From positions 1 to 37,514 of IMG/VR virus record IMGVR_UViG_3300030101_002233: a stretch of 37,514 bases of DNA; one strand, 5' to 3'. The stretch is from a virus. The position numbers and the translations under genes were made by a program. Positions within the stretch are counted from its first letter, which is position 1, and each line of letters starts with the position of its first letter. This document shows, in pieces, positions 12,371 to 21,800 of the stretch. The notes under the pieces were generated by a model, which saw only the letters and a program-made list of their open reading frames with translations, was not told where the DNA came from and ran no database searches.

Positions 12371-12991
12371 TTAATTACAATTACAATTACAGCCATAGGA
12401 ATTACCATAGCAATAACCACAAGAGCCATTGCGTATAACATAATTACCGTAATAATCTCTATCATATATACTATCATACATTACTATTCCATGATTTTTA
12501 AACACCTCATCATTCATGCAAGATTTATTTTCATCAAATGTAGGGAAAAAACCTGTTTGGTCTTCGCCTGTAATATAATCCATCATGTCTTGCATAAACA
12601 ATTTGCCCTTTCTGTATGTGCTTTGTCTATACACATTTAACTCATCAGAAGTTACCGCATTAGCAAACTCATCTATATTGGTTACAATTCCTGCAGAAGA
12701 ACTATTGTTTTGTATTTCTAAAATAACCTCAAACCTAGTCATCCAACACAATGCAGGAATTAAATAATATTCCATTAAGGCTTGATTGTTAGCTGTCAAA
12801 CTTCCATTATTATGCTGTTCTTTTAATTCTCCATAAAATTTTACACCTAACAAAGGTTTAATATGTGCTAATTCAGCCATTACTATAGTATCATTAGATA
12901 TTAAATAAGGGTCAGTATTTGAATTAGTAAATGATTGCGCTATTACTTCTTCTGCTGTAGCTAAAGGTATGTATTGTCTTAAATTTGCCAT
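12371..12991 (-). CDS. Neck/head-tail connector-like protein
   Basis: The 206-aa helical protein has an N-terminal IPLATAEEVIAQSF, then AELAHIKPLLGVKFYGELKE and an ALMEYYLIPALCWMTRFEVI segment. This layout is common in neck (adaptor) proteins encoded next to phage portals. It directly follows the portal gene. The C-terminus is odd: GSCGYCYGNSYGCNCNCN, five Cys in 18 residues, which could bind metal or form disulfides. The adaptor role is a likely but not certain call. Confidence 0.65.
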   Translation of the reverse strand: MANLRQYIPLATAEEVIAQSFTNSNTDPYLISNDTIVMAELAHIKPLLGVKFYGELKEQHNNGSLTANNQALMEYYLIPALCWMTRFEVILEIQNNSSSAGIVTNIDEFANAVTSDELNVYRQSTYRKGKLFMQDMMDYITGEDQTGFFPTFDENKSCMNDEVFKNHGIVMYDSIYDRDYYGNYVIRNGSCGYCYGNSYGCNCNCN

Positions 12992-12992
12992 A

Positions 12993-14333
12993 TTATTCTT
13001 CTATTATTTTTTTATCAATATCATCATCATAGCTATCTATTTTTTCTTTTTCTTGACTTTCATTATCCTCATCATCATAATCTACAGTTATAGTTTCTCT
13101 ATCAGAAATAAACATGTCTCCGTCCTCTAACATTGGAAGGTCTTCATCTAGCATTCTTCTTTGTTCGTTAATAGTCAAAACTAATTTAACATCTATTTCG
13201 TTAGCATAAGACACAGGCGGCTCATAATGTATTTGTAAATCTTTAGGGTCAAACCCTAACTCATTATATAAAATTCTTCTTACCCCGTTTAATAAAAGCT
13301 CAGAAGTGTCTTTTACAACAGTAGTCATAGCTAAATCATAAGCAATTCTTATTTCGCTGCCTGTATTATTCATTTTTCCTGAACTAACAATACCACTTAA
13401 AGAAGGCTGCCACCTATGAGCAGTTATAATATTTTGGTCGGTTATTCTTTGAAGCTCTAACCAACTACCTTCTGAATCATCTTTTATTATACTTACATTT
13501 GCAGGGGAAGTATCTCCATTTTTTACAATAAACATAATCTTACCATTATTGCCATCTCCAACAAATTTCTTTTGCGCTTCACGCACTAATTTTTTTGCTT
13601 CTTCTTCTCCCATGTCCCCACTAATCTCTACAATAGCAGAAGGTTGAAATCCGTTTTTAAATTTAGTATGATTCCATTTTCCTATTTCATAATCTACTGC
13701 AATATGCTCTAAAGCAGCAACATAATCAGGAAGCCCATAAAAATTAAAAGTAGGCTCATAGTCTTTAAAGTGAATTACAAACTTATTATGAGCAACATTA
13801 GGATATATAGGAAGTCTTGATATTTTATTGTCCTGATTCCAATATCTTTTCCAATCAGGGTTTATATAAACCTCTTTGTTTGTTTTAGACATTCTAACTG
13901 TAGTAGCGTCTAAATGATATAAATTTACCCCACCATCATAAATTACACCTTCTAAATAAGCATTTCCAAAGGTATAATAATCATCTGCTAATTTTTTAAA
14001 AACATCTCTAAGAGATTCGTGATTTGCGTTTACATCATCTACAAACTTTCGCAACTCCTCATTATTGCAAACAAATTTTGCACCACTTGTAAATATTGTT
14101 TTTTGTGCTAAAACAGAACGATTAGTAGACGACTTTCTTTTTAATTCTGCTAAATATTGAGGAAATAAATTATCCTCTCCAAAAGGAATCCATTTTGTTT
14201 GAACATTTTTTAAGTTTTTAGGTTCGGCTATATGTTGAGGTACAGCTAAATTAAAAACTCCAAATTCGTAAACATTTTTATTTGTCGCCTTTGTCTTTAC
14301 TTGGCTTTTTGGCTTTACTGATTTTTTTCTCAC
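12993..14333 (-). CDS. Portal protein
   Basis: The 446-aa protein fits a siphophage portal. An N-terminal arm with WIPFGEDNLFPQYLAEL leads into the wing/stem region (DDYYTFGNAYLEGVIYDG, FYGLPDYVAALEHI, DYEIGKWNHTKFKNGFQPS), with a clip and crown of helices and a highly acidic end. It forms the dodecameric ring at the capsid vertex. The start appears to be GTG at 14331-14333, overlapping the 101-aa gene by 56 nt; no ATG lies before the conserved part. The portal comes late in the block, after the capsid and tail-tube genes. Confidence 0.8.
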   Translation of the reverse strand: MRKKSVKPKSQVKTKATNKNVYEFGVFNLAVPQHIAEPKNLKNVQTKWIPFGEDNLFPQYLAELKRKSSTNRSVLAQKTIFTSGAKFVCNNEELRKFVDDVNANHESLRDVFKKLADDYYTFGNAYLEGVIYDGGVNLYHLDATTVRMSKTNKEVYINPDWKRYWNQDNKISRLPIYPNVAHNKFVIHFKDYEPTFNFYGLPDYVAALEHIAVDYEIGKWNHTKFKNGFQPSAIVEISGDMGEEEAKKLVREAQKKFVGDGNNGKIMFIVKNGDTSPANVSIIKDDSEGSWLELQRITDQNIITAHRWQPSLSGIVSSGKMNNTGSEIRIAYDLAMTTVVKDTSELLLNGVRRILYNELGFDPKDLQIHYEPPVSYANEIDVKLVLTINEQRRMLDEDLPMLEDGDMFISDRETITVDYDDEDNESQEKEKIDSYDDDIDKKIIEE

Positions 14334-14583
14334 TTGAATTATTTATTTTATTTATAAATGTGTTTCCACCGTTAAATTCTTCATAAGTTCTAGCCAAATC
14401 CTCTTGGCTAACGCTATCCCAATTAATCACTAAAGACTCCTCTCCATTGTTAAAATTAGTAGAAAGTCCTTTTTTTAGCCACTTTTCTTTTACTTCGTAT
14501 TTTGCCATATCTAAATATAATTTAATATTTATGTTTGATTTAGTTGGTAAATCTACATTATTTTTTTCATTACACCCACACAT
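14278..14583 (-). CDS. Hypothetical protein before the portal gene
   Basis: The 101-aa protein begins MCGCNEKNNVDLPTK at ATG 14583. A second start, MAKYEVKEKWLKKG at 14508, would give 76 aa. The body has VINWDSVSQEDLARTYEEFN and a basic, Lys-rich C-terminus that overlaps the portal start. The ATG at 14583 lies directly behind the T-run of a terminator, so expression depends on read-through. I do not recognise the family; its position suggests a head assembly accessory. Confidence 0.6.
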   Translation of the reverse strand: MCGCNEKNNVDLPTKSNINIKLYLDMAKYEVKEKWLKKGLSTNFNNGEESLVINWDSVSQEDLARTYEEFNGGNTFINKINNSSEKKISKAKKPSKDKGDK

Positions 14584-14585
14584 CT

Positions 14586-14620
14586 TAAAAAAGATTGAGT
14601 AAGAGGTTTTACCCTCTTAC
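14586..14620 (-). terminator. Intrinsic terminator after the second tail-tube gene
   Basis: GTAAGAGG (14620-14613) pairs perfectly with CCTCTTAC (14606-14599) around a GTAAAA loop, followed by TCAATCTTTTTT. Its loop is the same as that of the terminator at 15842-15874. Partial read-through must occur, as no promoter is visible before the portal gene. Confidence 0.8.
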
Positions 14621-14651
14621 CTTATCTATAATTATTCAGCAGTTTCAACGA

Positions 14652-15224
14652 TTACGCTAAATTTGCTGTAGTATTAGAAGCTCCCGGAGTTATAGTTCCT
14701 GTATATGCTCTTGGAGTTTCAAAAGAAGTTGCTGTCAAAGTAACCGTAGCACCATTACCGTCTGCAAAATCTGTTCCGCTAGTCCCTTCAAGACTCATAT
14801 GAGCGTATGTTTTACTATACTTCCAATAATCAGAACCATTACCTGTTCCTTTATACTCCTCACTAATACCACAAGTCATTTTTCTTCCATCTCTAAATTG
14901 ACCTACCGCCACTATACAAGCATTTTTCATATCTTCTAAAATATGAAGTTTTGCTGATGTTATATTTGGAATATAAAATTGTACAGTAGTTTCATATCTA
15001 GTTACTCCATTTTCTTTAGAAGCTGTAGTATTCCAACTAGATGTGCTTGGTTTAAGCTGAAACATTGCCCAACCTGTTTTAGTAAGATTAGTATATTCGT
15101 GAGTTCCTGCAGCACCTACTGTAACAGCAGTAAGAGTTGCTATATCTGTAATGTAAATATTATGTAAACCACCAACTTCTACTAGCCCTGCGCAATCTAA
15201 TGCTATACCTGTATCTATTGCCAT
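14652..15224 (-). CDS. Tail-tube-like protein, paralogue 2
   Basis: The 190-aa protein is a clear paralogue of the product of 15253-15819. Both begin MAIDTGIAL.CA.LVEVGG, share WNTT.S.ENG.TRYETTVQ, NACIVAV and a LTATSFE.PR.YTG ending, and finish in ..TTA.LA. The fold is likely the beta-barrel of tail-tube proteins. A terminator follows, consistent with high expression upstream. The two could be alternative or jointly assembled tube subunits. The GCAGTTTCA motif lies just after the stop codon (14639-14647). Confidence 0.6.
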   Translation of the reverse strand: MAIDTGIALDCAGLVEVGGLHNIYITDIATLTAVTVGAAGTHEYTNLTKTGWAMFQLKPSTSSWNTTASKENGVTRYETTVQFYIPNITSAKLHILEDMKNACIVAVGQFRDGRKMTCGISEEYKGTGNGSDYWKYSKTYAHMSLEGTSGTDFADGNGATVTLTATSFETPRAYTGTITPGASNTTANLA

Positions 15225-15252
15225 TTTTTATTTATTTTTAAATTGTTAAACA

Positions 15253-15819
15253 TTATGCTAAAGTTGCTGTAGTATTACCCGCATTATAAGTTACTGAACC
15301 TGTATAAACTCTTGGGATTTCAAATGAAGTAGCTGTTAAAGTAATAGTTGCCCCATTACCATCAACAAAATCAGAACCACTAGTTCCCTCAAAAGTCATT
15401 CTAGCATAAGTATCATTATATTTCCAATTATCTCCATATCCAAAACCTGTATAAGGCTCACTTATACCACAAGTTCTAAATACACCGCTTCTAAATTCAG
15501 CAACCGCAACTATACAAGCGTTTTCCATTGTTTTTATTAAAGCAGCTTTAGCAGAACCTATGTTTGGTATATACCACTGAACAGTTGTTTCATATCTTGT
15601 TAAGCCATTTTCATGACTAGAAGTAGTATTCCAAGTAGCCGTATTAGGCTTTACTTGAAACATTGCCCAATCAGAAGTTCCATCTAAACTACTATAAGCT
15701 GATGTTCCTGATGTAGTTTTAGTAGCTATGTTGGTTAAGTCTGTTACAAATATATTTTGTATTCCACCAACCTCTACTAAATCTGCACAAGCTAAAGCTA
15801 TTCCCGTATCTATTGCCAT
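15253..15819 (-). CDS. Tail-tube-like protein, paralogue 1
   Basis: The 188-aa protein lies directly after the capsid gene terminator. Features include ADLVEVGGIQNIFVTDLTNI, TTVQWYIPNIGSAKAALIKT and FRTCGISEPYTGFGYGDNWK. By size, beta-rich character and position it is the best candidate for the major tail protein. The next gene is a tandem paralogue with roughly 55-60% similar sequence by eye. Which of the two forms the tube, or whether both do, cannot be seen here. Confidence 0.6.
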   Translation of the reverse strand: MAIDTGIALACADLVEVGGIQNIFVTDLTNIATKTTSGTSAYSSLDGTSDWAMFQVKPNTATWNTTSSHENGLTRYETTVQWYIPNIGSAKAALIKTMENACIVAVAEFRSGVFRTCGISEPYTGFGYGDNWKYNDTYARMTFEGTSGSDFVDGNGATITLTATSFEIPRVYTGSVTYNAGNTTATLA

Positions 15820-15841
15820 ATTATTGTATTTTTAAAAGGTT

Positions 15842-15874
15842 AAAAAAAGGTTGTAGGGGATTTTACTCCCCTAC
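15842..15874 (-). terminator. Intrinsic terminator after the major capsid gene
   Basis: GTAGGGGA (15874-15867) pairs with TCCCCTAC (15860-15853) around a GTAAAA loop, followed by AACCTTTTTTT. It is one of the strongest hairpins in the window and fits a device that makes the capsid transcript the most abundant one. Confidence 0.85.
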
Positions 15875-15888
15875 TTCCATTTCAATTA

Positions 15889-16992
15889 TTATGCTAACAT
15901 TCCTCCTGTTACTAAAGAATTCCAACCGTATTGGAAGCCCATAGTAAAGTAAGCTCTAATTAACATTTTGTCATCAGCTGGGTCATAGAACATTCTAAAC
16001 TCATTTTCAGGAGCATTAACATCACTTCCTATAAATAAGTTAGACTTAGCTGCATAAATACAACCTTGAGTTAAATCTCCTGCACCACCTGCAGATGTAA
16101 ATAATGCAGGGTGGGTAGCACCTGCTAATGCAGTAAATGCAGTGTCCCATTCATACATAGGAACTACTTCAACACCTCTAAAGTGAAGTCTTGGGTAGTT
16201 TACACCTGTTTGAGCTTCTGAGTGTCCATAATCTACTGAACCTACTGCAGGACTAATAGCTGTTAAAGCACCATAGTATGCGTTGTAGATATTTGGAGTA
16301 ACAAACATTTTCTTTTCAGAAGCAGGAGTTTGTTGTAATTCTGCCGGAGCAGCATCAAATACGCTTCTTAATAAAAGTTCTGCATCTGCAGGAGGAATAA
16401 CACCACCAACTGTAGTTAATGGAGCTGTACCTGTAATAGACGAAGTATACTCAGTTAAAGCAGTTCCTGAGAACACTGAACCTCCTGAGATTGATTTCCA
16501 TAGACCATCTCCCATCGAACCATAAGAACAGTTTGCAGCAGCTGCATTAAGAGTGCTATCTCCTGCCCACATATTTCTTACTGTATCGTGTTGGATTCCT
16601 TTTCTTACTCTGTTTCCAATTACATCAGCTAATTGAGTTCCATTTAAGTCAGGCATATTGATACCCGCTGCATATGATTCTCTTAAAACTTCTGCTTTGA
16701 ACTCACTCCAACATTGCTCTTGTTTTACAGATACATTTTCTACCGCAAGGACTTTTTGTTCTATATCAAAGTCATTTAAGTTAGCACCTGTACAAGTGTT
16801 TGCAGCACAACCTGAATTTACAGCTGTGATGTCTGTTAATTTGTTTGCCATTAATATGTTATGCTTAAACTTTACATTAGGATAAACTGTGTAGTTTTTC
16901 ATAATGTCGTCAGAGCGAAACATTGGCTCTAATAAAATATTAGAAGCATATGTACCTTTATACAATCCTCCTAAATCATTATTTGCTATCAT
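15889..16992 (-). CDS. Major capsid protein
   Basis: The 367-aa protein starts MIANNDLGGLYKGTYASNIL and has capsid-like features: an N-terminal arm, a long helix (VSVKQEQCWSEFKAEVLRES), QHDTVRNMWAGDS, a P-domain region (ELQQTPASEKKMFVTPNIYN) and an A-domain-like end (MFYDPADDKMLIRAYFTMGF). It belongs to the HK97-fold group of flavobacterial phage capsids by length and context. It follows the ClpP-type prohead protease with scaffold domain and is followed by a strong terminator, as expected for the most abundant virion protein. Confidence 0.8.
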   Translation of the reverse strand: MIANNDLGGLYKGTYASNILLEPMFRSDDIMKNYTVYPNVKFKHNILMANKLTDITAVNSGCAANTCTGANLNDFDIEQKVLAVENVSVKQEQCWSEFKAEVLRESYAAGINMPDLNGTQLADVIGNRVRKGIQHDTVRNMWAGDSTLNAAAANCSYGSMGDGLWKSISGGSVFSGTALTEYTSSITGTAPLTTVGGVIPPADAELLLRSVFDAAPAELQQTPASEKKMFVTPNIYNAYYGALTAISPAVGSVDYGHSEAQTGVNYPRLHFRGVEVVPMYEWDTAFTALAGATHPALFTSAGGAGDLTQGCIYAAKSNLFIGSDVNAPENEFRMFYDPADDKMLIRAYFTMGFQYGWNSLVTGGMLA

Positions 16993-17020
16993 TTCTTTTT
17001 CTTTTTAAATTTATAATTAA

Positions 17021-18019
17021 TTACTTAAGTCGTGCAGCTAGTGAGTCAAAAAACTTACTATTTGCGTCCTCTACTTTGTTTTCTACTACGATAGGGTCTG
17101 AATCTGTAGAGGTATCAGTTCCTTTCGCTTCTGACTTGCTTAATAAAGCATTTACTCTATTCACTTCTTCAGTAAGAGTTTCTTTTTCTCCTTCTAAATC
17201 AGCGATAGAATTGTTAAGTGTTGTAATAGTAGCTTCTAATTCAGAGAATTTATTCATCACTTCCTCATTGTCAGCAAGCTTTATTTCAACCTCAACATTC
17301 TCAGCAGTTTCAATAGATTTTTTGCTATCTTTTACTTTAGCAATAATCTCGTCTACTTTTGAGTTAAACCAAGATTTTAGTTCTTCTGTCATTTTTGTTG
17401 ATTTTTTATTTGTTAAACTTAAAACTTTCTCCACCTTTTTGTTTGTGATGTTCTTGAATCTTGAAACATCATATTTTGCAGCCACTTTAATAGGTTCTGA
17501 GATGGAGTCTACAAAACCTAGAGCTACTGCTTCTTCTGCTGTAAGCCAAGTTTCCTCATTCATCATTTCTATGATTTCATTATAAGGCATTTTTGTTTTT
17601 TTAACATAAACTTCAGCAATTTCATTTGTAATTTTATCAAGAACATCAGCTTGCTTTCTCATATCTTTAGCATCTCCTTGAGTTCCTCCCCAAGCGTTAT
17701 GTATCATAATTAAAGAGTTTTCACTCATAATTACTTTATCTGCTGCCAACGCTATAACAGAAGCAATACTTGCTGCTATACCTTCAATATAAACTGTTGT
17801 TTTTGCTTTTCTTCTTTGAATAATAGAATAAATAGCCATACCCTCAAAAACTTCTCCACCTAAACTGTTAATATGAATATTTAATTCTTGATTATCGTAC
17901 TCTTTAATCTCGTCAATAAAGCTTTGAGCTGTTATCCCGAAAGTACCTATATCGTTAAATAAATAAACATCTGAAACTTCAGATGCATTATTTTTAATTT
18001 TATACCATTCTTTTCGCAT
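17021..18019 (-). CDS. ClpP-type prohead protease with C-terminal scaffold
   Basis: Starting at the ATG at 18017-18019 the product is 332 aa; the frame extends five codons further to 18034. The protease part shows LNIHINSLGGEVFEGMAIYS, GIAASIAS (nucleophile Ser near residue 84), MIHNAW (His near 107) and WLTAEEAVALGFVDSI. The C-terminal third (after MTEELKSWFNS) is a charged coiled coil with a SIADLEGEKETLTEEVNRV segment, like a built-in scaffold. It matures the capsid encoded next. A late promoter candidate ends about 5 nt before this start, so the mRNA may be nearly leaderless. Confidence 0.8.
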   Translation of the reverse strand: MRKEWYKIKNNASEVSDVYLFNDIGTFGITAQSFIDEIKEYDNQELNIHINSLGGEVFEGMAIYSIIQRRKAKTTVYIEGIAASIASVIALAADKVIMSENSLIMIHNAWGGTQGDAKDMRKQADVLDKITNEIAEVYVKKTKMPYNEIIEMMNEETWLTAEEAVALGFVDSISEPIKVAAKYDVSRFKNITNKKVEKVLSLTNKKSTKMTEELKSWFNSKVDEIIAKVKDSKKSIETAENVEVEIKLADNEEVMNKFSELEATITTLNNSIADLEGEKETLTEEVNRVNALLSKSEAKGTDTSTDSDPIVVENKVEDANSKFFDSLAARLK

Positions 18020-18023
18020 AAAA

Positions 18024-18065
18024 CAAAAATACAAACAGTATTAAAAACATTTGCGAAGTTTTAGG
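18024..18065 (-). promoter_or_regulatory. Phage late promoter candidate L3
   Basis: CCTAAAACTTCGCA (18065-18052), 20 bases, then TATTTTTG (18031-18024). The 14-mer fits YYWAAAAYTTCGYA and the -7 box matches TAnnTTTG fully. It lies in the gap before the prohead protease gene, so it would drive the head genes. Compare sites L1 (35153-35194) and L2 (32165-32206). Confidence 0.65.
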
Positions 18066-18073
18066 AATAAATT

Positions 18074-18397
18074 TTAATAACTTACATTATAGGTAGGCAT
18101 ATGTTTACTTCTGTCTTTGTAAACTATTGTTTGAGCTTGCCTTTCAGTTATTTCATATTTAATAGAAATGTCCATAAAAGTATGAGTCCTGTTGCCTTCG
18201 TTTTCAACTAACAACTTGTCAAAATCGTGAATTATCATATAATTTCTTACTTTTTTTGGTGGTATTAAACCTCTTTCTAATAAATGTAATATTGTGTCTT
18301 TAATGGTTGGAGAGTCAGGTATTCTTAATGTAACCTCTTGTTCCATTAAATCTAAATACTCATAAACTATTTCTATTTTATTTTGTCTATCAGCCAT
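18074..18397 (-). CDS. Hypothetical protein with possible HTH end
   Basis: The 107-aa protein begins MADRQNKIEIVYEYLDLMEQ and ends FMDISIKYEITERQAQTIVY followed by a basic tail. The latter part resembles an HTH (DISIKYEITERQAQTI), which could make it a small DNA-binding or terminase-like accessory protein. It overlaps the upstream gene by 8 nt. It is placed between the tape-measure group and the head genes, at the end of the first late transcript. Function unknown. Confidence 0.6.
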   Translation of the reverse strand: MADRQNKIEIVYEYLDLMEQEVTLRIPDSPTIKDTILHLLERGLIPPKKVRNYMIIHDFDKLLVENEGNRTHTFMDISIKYEITERQAQTIVYKDRSKHMPTYNVSY

Positions 18398-18668
18398 CTA
18401 TCCATTTTTCGTTTACTTTTTGCCAAAACTGTAAAACAGCCTGTCTACAAGCCCCACAATCAATACTCTGTTTGTTTCTAGGCATGTATTTGTGCCAATA
18501 ACCAAATAAATCTCTCATCTTTGCACTTTGATAATGTTCTTTATCTTTTATAGTGCTAATAAAACCTAAAATTAATTGTATTTCTTTTTTATCTTCTTCT
18601 TTTACTTGAGTGGCAACACTTTCTATAAATTGCATATTTTGATTTTTTATAGGCCCTTTTCTTCCCAT
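18390..18668 (-). CDS. Small CxxC protein
   Basis: Several starts are possible: 18695, 18683 or 18668. The last gives 92 aa (MGRKGPIKNQ...) with least overlap with the upstream gene. The protein has a helical middle (KEIQLILGFISTIKDKEHYQ), KMRDLFGYWHKYMPRN and a C-terminal IDCGACRQAVLQFWQKVNEK. Proteins with this DCGACRQ.VL.FW ending recur in tail regions of phages. Function unknown. Confidence 0.6.
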   Translation of the reverse strand: MGRKGPIKNQNMQFIESVATQVKEEDKKEIQLILGFISTIKDKEHYQSAKMRDLFGYWHKYMPRNKQSIDCGACRQAVLQFWQKVNEKWIDG

Positions 18669-18856
18669 TTTCCTATTGGACATTTCCCAAACCATTCTGT
18701 AGAAAGTTTTGCTTTAGCGTCTATAAAGCAAGAACACTTGCCACATCTTGAACCTGTTGTTATTATTGGTTTTCTTAACATTAAGAAGTTTCTGTAAAAA
18801 TCGCATTTTTTACATATACTTATACGAGCATCTTTTATTTTTTTATCAACAAACAT
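18647..18856 (-). CDS. Small four-cysteine zinc-finger protein
   Basis: The 69-aa protein has ISICKKCDFYRNF, then SRCGKCSCFIDAKAKLSTEW and GKCPIGKW. The C.KC...C.KC.CF...KA.L....CP.GKW pattern is a known small phage protein type found next to tape-measure genes. It probably binds zinc. It lies 18 nt after the tape-measure gene. The role in tail assembly is suspected by position only. Confidence 0.75.
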   Translation of the reverse strand: MFVDKKIKDARISICKKCDFYRNFLMLRKPIITTGSRCGKCSCFIDAKAKLSTEWFGKCPIGKWEEKGL

Positions 18857-18874
18857 ATGTTTATTTTTTAATTA

Positions 18875-21800
18875 TTAAAAACTAGCATTGTTTTCTATTG
18901 CTTGAACTTTTCTTTGTGTTGTTGTAATATCAGACTCTACCACAACCACCTTACCACCTCCCATTTGACCAAATCCTGCTGAATTAAATCTAGCAGCACT
19001 AAATGAGCTTTGATTAAGTAAACCTCCATCAGCAAACTTAACACCTCCTCCTGCGGCATTCATAGCTGAAAGTTGAGGTTTAAACATTGCTGTGCTTCTT
19101 TTATTTATAACAGCTTCCCCTCCTTCTAGTTCTACAACTCTACCGCCAACTGCAAATTTTTCTCCACCTTGAGCGTGTGATTTTCCTCTAACCATTCCTC
19201 CATTTGCAAACTTTTCTATCATTCCTCCTTTAGCAAATTGCTGAGATTCAATAACTGCTAATTGAGCCATAGTGGTTGCAACTATCATAGGGATTACAAA
19301 TGGAGACAGTGTACCTGTTTGTCCTTGTACTTTGGTAATAGCTAAAGCTCCGTTTATAATTGCTTGCGCTCTTGCGGCATTTTTTTCTTTTCTAGCAAAC
19401 TCATTATTAAGCCTTTCTTCTTCTAACTTAAGCTCATGGTCTTTTATTTGTTTTTTACCGTCATAATCAGCCTGACTTATTAACTTATCTCTTAATTGTA
19501 TGTCAAAATAATGCATTTCATTATCATAAGTATTTTGCAAGCTGTTTAATTGAGCTTCTTTAGACCTAGCAAGATTATTAGACATAATAGAAAATGTAGC
19601 ATTAGCTATTTCTTGAGCCAATTCAACTTTAAATTGCTTAAGCTCCACTTCAGTTTCGTAGTCATTTATTTTTATATTTTCTTCAACTACCTCCAACTGC
19701 TTCATAATTTTCTTTCTTTTGCTACTATAATTTTTATACAACTCTAGCTTTTTTTCTAGCATCTTTTTTTCAGCCTCTAAATCTTCTCTTTGCAGTTCTA
19801 AAGTAGAATGCTTTTTATCCCTGCCTTCTTGAGCAAGCCTTCTTTTTGTTTTTAATAACCCTTCGTCTAACCTGTCCTCTCTAATTTTTAAAGAAGCCTT
19901 ATCCGCTTTTTCTACTGCTTTTAAATATTTAAGATGCATCGCTGCCCTTCTTTTATCTCCTTCTTTATAAATAGCTAATTCATCTTTAGCTAAATCTTTT
20001 TCTTTTTCTAAAATTTTTAAGTTTCTTTGTTCTTCATTTTTTATAAAATGCTCGCTTTCTCTATCACTAACCTGTCTTTTAAATATAGCCAACTCCTCTG
20101 CAAAATCTCTTACAGCTTTAGCGTCTACACATTCTCCTGTATTAGGGTCACGATGTTGCCCTGAAGGGCAAGGTTCTACCCCTCCTTTGTCTATAAGTTT
20201 TTTTAATTTTCCGCCTAGCTTTAGTATTCTTTCCCTAAACCACGCTTCATCTTTTGCTTCTTCTGCTACTTCCGCTTGCAAACTAGCTATTTCATCTAAA
20301 GCCACTTTTAACTCTGCAAAATTATCCATATCTTTAAAAAGCTCCATAGGAGTTGTAATCATTTTACCTATTTCCATTCCTGCCCCAATAGCCAAAAACT
20401 CAAGATTTTGAAAAAACCCGCTTACATCTGCTCCGTCTTTTTTAGGGTCGTAATCCGATATAAAATCAAATAATTTTTTCGAAATGTCTAAAGCTCTTTG
20501 CTGTCCTTGTGCTTGAATATCCCCAAAAGTGTTAAATTCTTGCTTTGCTAATAAACCTTTCATATCTTTTTGCAGCTTATAAAGTCTAAATGCTCTTTTT
20601 TCTTGTTCTTTATAAAAATTCGCCAAACCTTCTTCCGCAACTTGTAGCTCTATTCTTTTTTCAAATTCGTCATTAAGCAGTTTTTCAGCTTTTGCTAAAT
20701 TGTTTGTATCATTAATATCAGTAAGCTGATACCCTAAAAACTCCGAATATTTTCTATTAATTTCTGCTAATGCCATTTGTCTAGTTTTTTCAGTAGCAGT
20801 AGTTCTTTGAACAACATCAAAAAGATTTTCAAATTCTTTAACCTGAAGCCTCATTCTATCTGATATTTTCTTGTCTGTAGCATCTGTAAAATACTCTATC
20901 CACTCTCTTATTCCTTTACTTACCGAATTAACCACAGGAGCTACTTTTTCGGATAAAACTAAAAACAAACCTTCTAAAGCAGATGTAAACCTTTTAAACG
21001 CACCTTTTGTAGAGTCCTCCATAATAGCAGCCATTTCTCTACCCGCTCCTGCTGCATTATTTAAAGCTCCTACATAGTTTTCAATTTTTTCTGTACTATT
21101 AATCATAGCCTGCATAGCTATAACCTGTCTTACATCTACAAGAGATTGCATCTCTAACTGACCTATTTGAGCGTCTTTTAGTTTATGCAAGGCTTTAATC
21201 ATATCCTCTGTACTGCTAACTGTAAAACCAATTCTTTTAGCTAATGCTGAAGTAGGATTTGCCATTTTTAAGAATATATTCCTTAAAGATGTACCCGCAA
21301 TAGAAGCTTCAATACCTGTGTCAGAAAGCGCTCCCATTACTGCCGCAGTACCTTCAATATCTACACCTATATTTGCAGCAATAGCCGAAACTTTAGTCAT
21401 AGATGTTTGCCATTTTTCAATATCTAAAGCCGAACTAGTAAAGGCAACAGCCATTACATCAACCACCCTTGTTGCTTCTGAAGCATCTAATGCAAACCCT
21501 CTTACCGCAGAACCCGCAACCATCGCGCTTCTTGCCAAATCACTTCCTGTAGCCATTGCTAAATCTAGTGTTGCTGCTTGAAGGTTTAATATTTGGTCTG
21601 CTGTAAATCCTAACTTAGAAAAGTTTACCTGTAATTCAGCAACTTGTTTAGCGGTAAAGAATGTTGTTCTACCTAACTCTTTAGCACTTTGTTCAAGCTT
21701 CATAAACTCCTCGTTTGTTGCTCCCGATATAGCCCTTACTTTAGCCATAGAAAATTCAAAATCAGTAAAGGTTTTAAATGCTGTTACAAAAACCCTGCTT

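Noticed and set aside
16950-17585. 211-aa open frame on the plus strand opposite the prohead protease
   Set aside because: Ser/Phe-rich shadow typical of the antisense of an AT-rich gene; no other plus-strand gene is supported.
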